Below the pieces are notes generated by a model. It saw only the letters and a list, made by a program, of their open reading frames with translations, was not told where the DNA came from and did no database searches. Shown in pieces: positions 14,911 through 16,449 of a DNA stretch of 16,449 bases. The number at the start of each line of letters is the position of its first letter. Within the stretch, counting starts at the first letter, position 1. The position numbers were made by a program, and so were the translations under genes. Source of the stretch: Bacteroidota bacterium (lineage in GTDB: Bacteria; Bacteroidota; Bacteroidia; Chitinophagales; Chitinophagaceae); contig JAEVZP010000218.1 of NCBI GenBank assembly GCA_023392185.1, forward strand, positions 1 to 16,449, given 5' to 3'.

Positions 14911-15670
14911 ATTTCAATCCACCATACTGCGCTATCGTTTCGGCTACCAGCGCCATATTTTTATCCATATGATGGTAGACATCATGAGCCGAAAACCGCA
15001 GCACCGACCAGCCCGCGCTTTGCAGCAGGTTGTTGCGCCCCCGGTCGGTGTCCACAACCGGCATATGATCATGATACCCCCCGTCGCACTCGATATTGAT
15101 TTTTCCGTCTTTGCAAAACACGGCGAAATCCAGAAAGCAATGCTGTTTTTCAACCTGCACATGAAACTCGCGCTCTACCGGAATCTGCGCCGTTTTCAGT
15201 GCGCCGTACAGCTTTTCTTCCAAATGGTTGCCCCGGAATAAGTCATTGATTTCTGTGGCGGCGAACAGATTTTGGTCTGTAGTTTCCAGAAAAACGATGC
15301 GCCGCCATTTCCGGCTGATGATAGGGCTGGGAAGTTCCTGAAGCGGGGAAATTTCTATCTTATAGTAATCCTCCTCAGCTTTGTGAATCCATTGCAGGCG
15401 CGCAGCTGTTGTTTCCGGAAACGGCACCAAATCTTTCCGCTTTACCACCGACACACTCTTTACCGCAGCTACATAGCGAACCGAGTAGGCTTTTTTTCCG
15501 AAAATTTTGGTGTGGTAAAAAGCCAGAAACTGCAATCGGCCCTCCCGGAGTACCCGTGGGACGCTTTTGATGCGCAGCGGAATCCGGTACCAGTGCTGGT
15601 CCCGGGCGACTTCAAAATCGGCCGTATTGGTCAGAATGGCGACGAGCGTATTGTTGCGGTCGGTAGGCAT
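14909..15670 (-). CDS. DUF559-type endonuclease-fold protein with a conserved N-terminal domain
   Basis: The C-terminal third of this 253-residue protein is a DUF559 domain of the Vsr-like PD-(D/E)xK nuclease fold. Candidate acidic residues are E151/E152 (HLEEKLYGAL), D181 (FLDFAV) and E194/D196 (INIECDGGYHD), followed by the family's RNNLLQSAGWSVLRF strand-helix. The N-terminal ~140 residues (VAILTNTADFEVARDQHWYRIPL, then FLAFYHTKIFG and YVAAV) form a separate, conserved-looking domain that I recall from similar proteins but cannot name. DNA binding or cleavage is plausible; the substrate is unknown. No methylase, helicase or restriction partner is adjacent. The ATG at 15670 lies 9 nt after a near-consensus -7 element, so the leader would be very short. 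Confidence 0.75.
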   Translation of the reverse strand: MPTDRNNTLVAILTNTADFEVARDQHWYRIPLRIKSVPRVLREGRLQFLAFYHTKIFGKKAYSVRYVAAVKSVSVVKRKDLVPFPETTAARLQWIHKAEEDYYKIEISPLQELPSPIISRKWRRIVFLETTDQNLFAATEINDLFRGNHLEEKLYGALKTAQIPVEREFHVQVEKQHCFLDFAVFCKDGKINIECDGGYHDHMPVVDTDRGRNNLLQSAGWSVLRFSAHDVYHHMDKNMALVAETIAQYGGLK

Positions 15671-15679
15671 GGGTCACTG

Positions 15680-15687
15680 CAAAGATG
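15680..15687 (-). promoter_or_regulatory. Near-consensus -7 promoter element for the DUF559 gene
   Basis: Read on the minus strand the site is CATCTTTG, one mismatch from TAnnTTTG. It ends 9 nt before the ATG at 15670, predicting a 5' leader of only about 6 nt. Confidence 0.4.
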
Positions 15688-16058
15688 ACTATTGCAGGGT
15701 TGGCTTCCTACAATAAATTCTCATACGGGAGAACCGGTTTTTTGTGACAGAAGAAAAAGATGCGTATCTCAAACCTAAAAAAACATTTTTGCATTTAATG
15801 CACTCAGATCGCTAATTATGCTCGTTAAAAACCCGAATACTGTCCCTGTTACCCCTCCTGAAGCCACCAAGGCTAAGCGCGGACCTGATGATCTGAAAAT
15901 GCGTTAGGGAACATCAACATAGAGATTACTTCCGACAACCGCCGGAGATACAACAGTATTGATGAGCAAAACAAGCTTTTTGCAAACCAAACGGCTACAC
16001 CAATCATCTGTAAAAGATTATCACCGTCTCAACAAAAAGGCCGAAATTTTTCGCTGAT

Positions 16059-16086
16059 TCCAAAGGGCAGTGCGACGCCCTTTGGA
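16059..16086. repeat. Stem-loop TCCAAAGGGC/GCCCTTTGGA
   Basis: A perfect 10-bp inverted repeat with an 8-nt loop (16069-16076). No T-tract follows on either strand, so it is not a typical terminator. It may be the remains of a terminator or an intergenic repeat. Confidence 0.5.
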
Positions 16087-16272
16087 TGTATTGGTGATAC
16101 CGGTCCAACCATTTGAATCAAGACAGGTGGGCATATTCTGAAAAGCTGTAAAAACTTTTTAATCTCTACCTGGAAGATGGTTTTTTTGAAATAAATTTTC
16201 AGTGCGAATTGATACTTGCTAAAAATGTGGTGGTGTGTTTGGCTGAATGACGGTTCTTTTAAGATGCTGGAG

Positions 16273-16312
16273 ATTCCGGGCCTTCGACAAGCTCAGGCTG
16301 ACAGTCCGGAAT
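16273..16312. repeat. REP-like intergenic inverted repeat
   Basis: ATTCCGG (16273-16279) pairs with CCGGAAT (16306-16312). The enclosed segment contains CTTCGACAAGCTCAGGCTGA, whose inner CCT...AGG can also pair. This internal sequence is a type seen repeatedly in intergenic repeats of many bacterial genomes, including Bacteroidota. Only one copy is in the window. Confidence 0.55.
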
Positions 16313-16449
16313 GACGGAAAACGAGCGCTTCCAGATGCTTAGAGCCTATCCTAAAAATAAAAGGTTGTGAACACGCATGCTGGATTCGGGCAGAATCTTT
16401 GTCATCCTTGAATGGATCTCTTCAGATTTTTCTTTGAAAAGGTCATTAT

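Larger units (their letters stand above)
15691..16449. other. AT-richer region without a convincing gene
   Basis: About 760 nt look poorer in G+C than the rest of the window, and no frame resembles a known protein. A 29-codon frame (15818-15907, starting MLVKNPNTVP) is followed in another frame by about 65 stop-free codons (from 15892, reading NINIEITSDNRRRY...) without a start codon, which together might be a decayed gene. Short hairpins are present: TGCATT/AATGCA (15790-15802), TCCAAAGGGC/GCCCTTTGGA (16059-16086) and a REP-like repeat (16273-16312). No tRNA or rRNA is seen. A frame opening at 16377 runs off the right edge but is too short to judge. Confidence 0.5.

Noticed and set aside
16341..16449. 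Right edge as an insertion-sequence end or the start of a gene
   Set aside because: No terminal inverted repeat partner, target duplication or transposase is visible, and the frame from 16377 covers only 24 codons before the window ends.

Overview
The window reads as a chromosomal segment of a member of the Bacteroidota, probably in or near the Chitinophagia. Four things point there: an alternative complex III (act) cluster joined directly to coxB-coxA, a gliding-motility gldC homologue, several Bacteroidota-type -7 promoter elements (TAnnTTTG), and few Shine-Dalgarno sequences. GC content looks like the mid-50s by eye in the genes and is visibly lower in the last ~760 bases.

Nt 1-8391, + strand: a respiratory block. 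The window opens inside actB (iron-sulfur part), followed by actC (NrfD-type membrane quinol subunit), actD (DUF3341), actE (lipid-anchored monoheme cytochrome c) and actF (second NrfD-type subunit). After a 164-nt gap with its own -7 element come coxB (CuA subunit) and coxA (haem a/a3/CuB subunit), closed by a strong terminator. Together these form a quinol-to-oxygen route: quinol is oxidised by ACIII, electrons pass through its Fe-S centres and c haems to CuA, then to haem a and the haem a3/CuB site. Subunit III (coxC) and assembly factors are not in the window.

Nt 8480-11540: feoB (ferrous iron transporter) with its own promoter and no feoA beside it; a small convergent ORF whose end overlaps the feoB end; then gldC on the + strand.

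Nt 11495-15690, - strand: independent accessory genes. In transcription order these are a DUF559-type endonuclease-fold protein, a PhnA-domain protein with a zinc-finger-like N-terminus, a small lipoprotein, an atypical SDR-family protein lacking the catalytic Tyr, a secreted carboxypeptidase-regulatory-like-domain protein, a YtxH-like membrane protein and a small acidic disordered protein. Hairpins with T-tracts separate several of them.

Nt 15690-16449: an AT-richer stretch with no convincing gene, containing hairpins, a REP-like inverted repeat and a possibly decayed small ORF.

The most unusual signal is a palindrome, core TTCCGGAA. It occurs 11 times in 16.4 kb, seven of them in the short gaps between genes, far more often than an 8-mer should. 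No clearly new multi-gene system was found.
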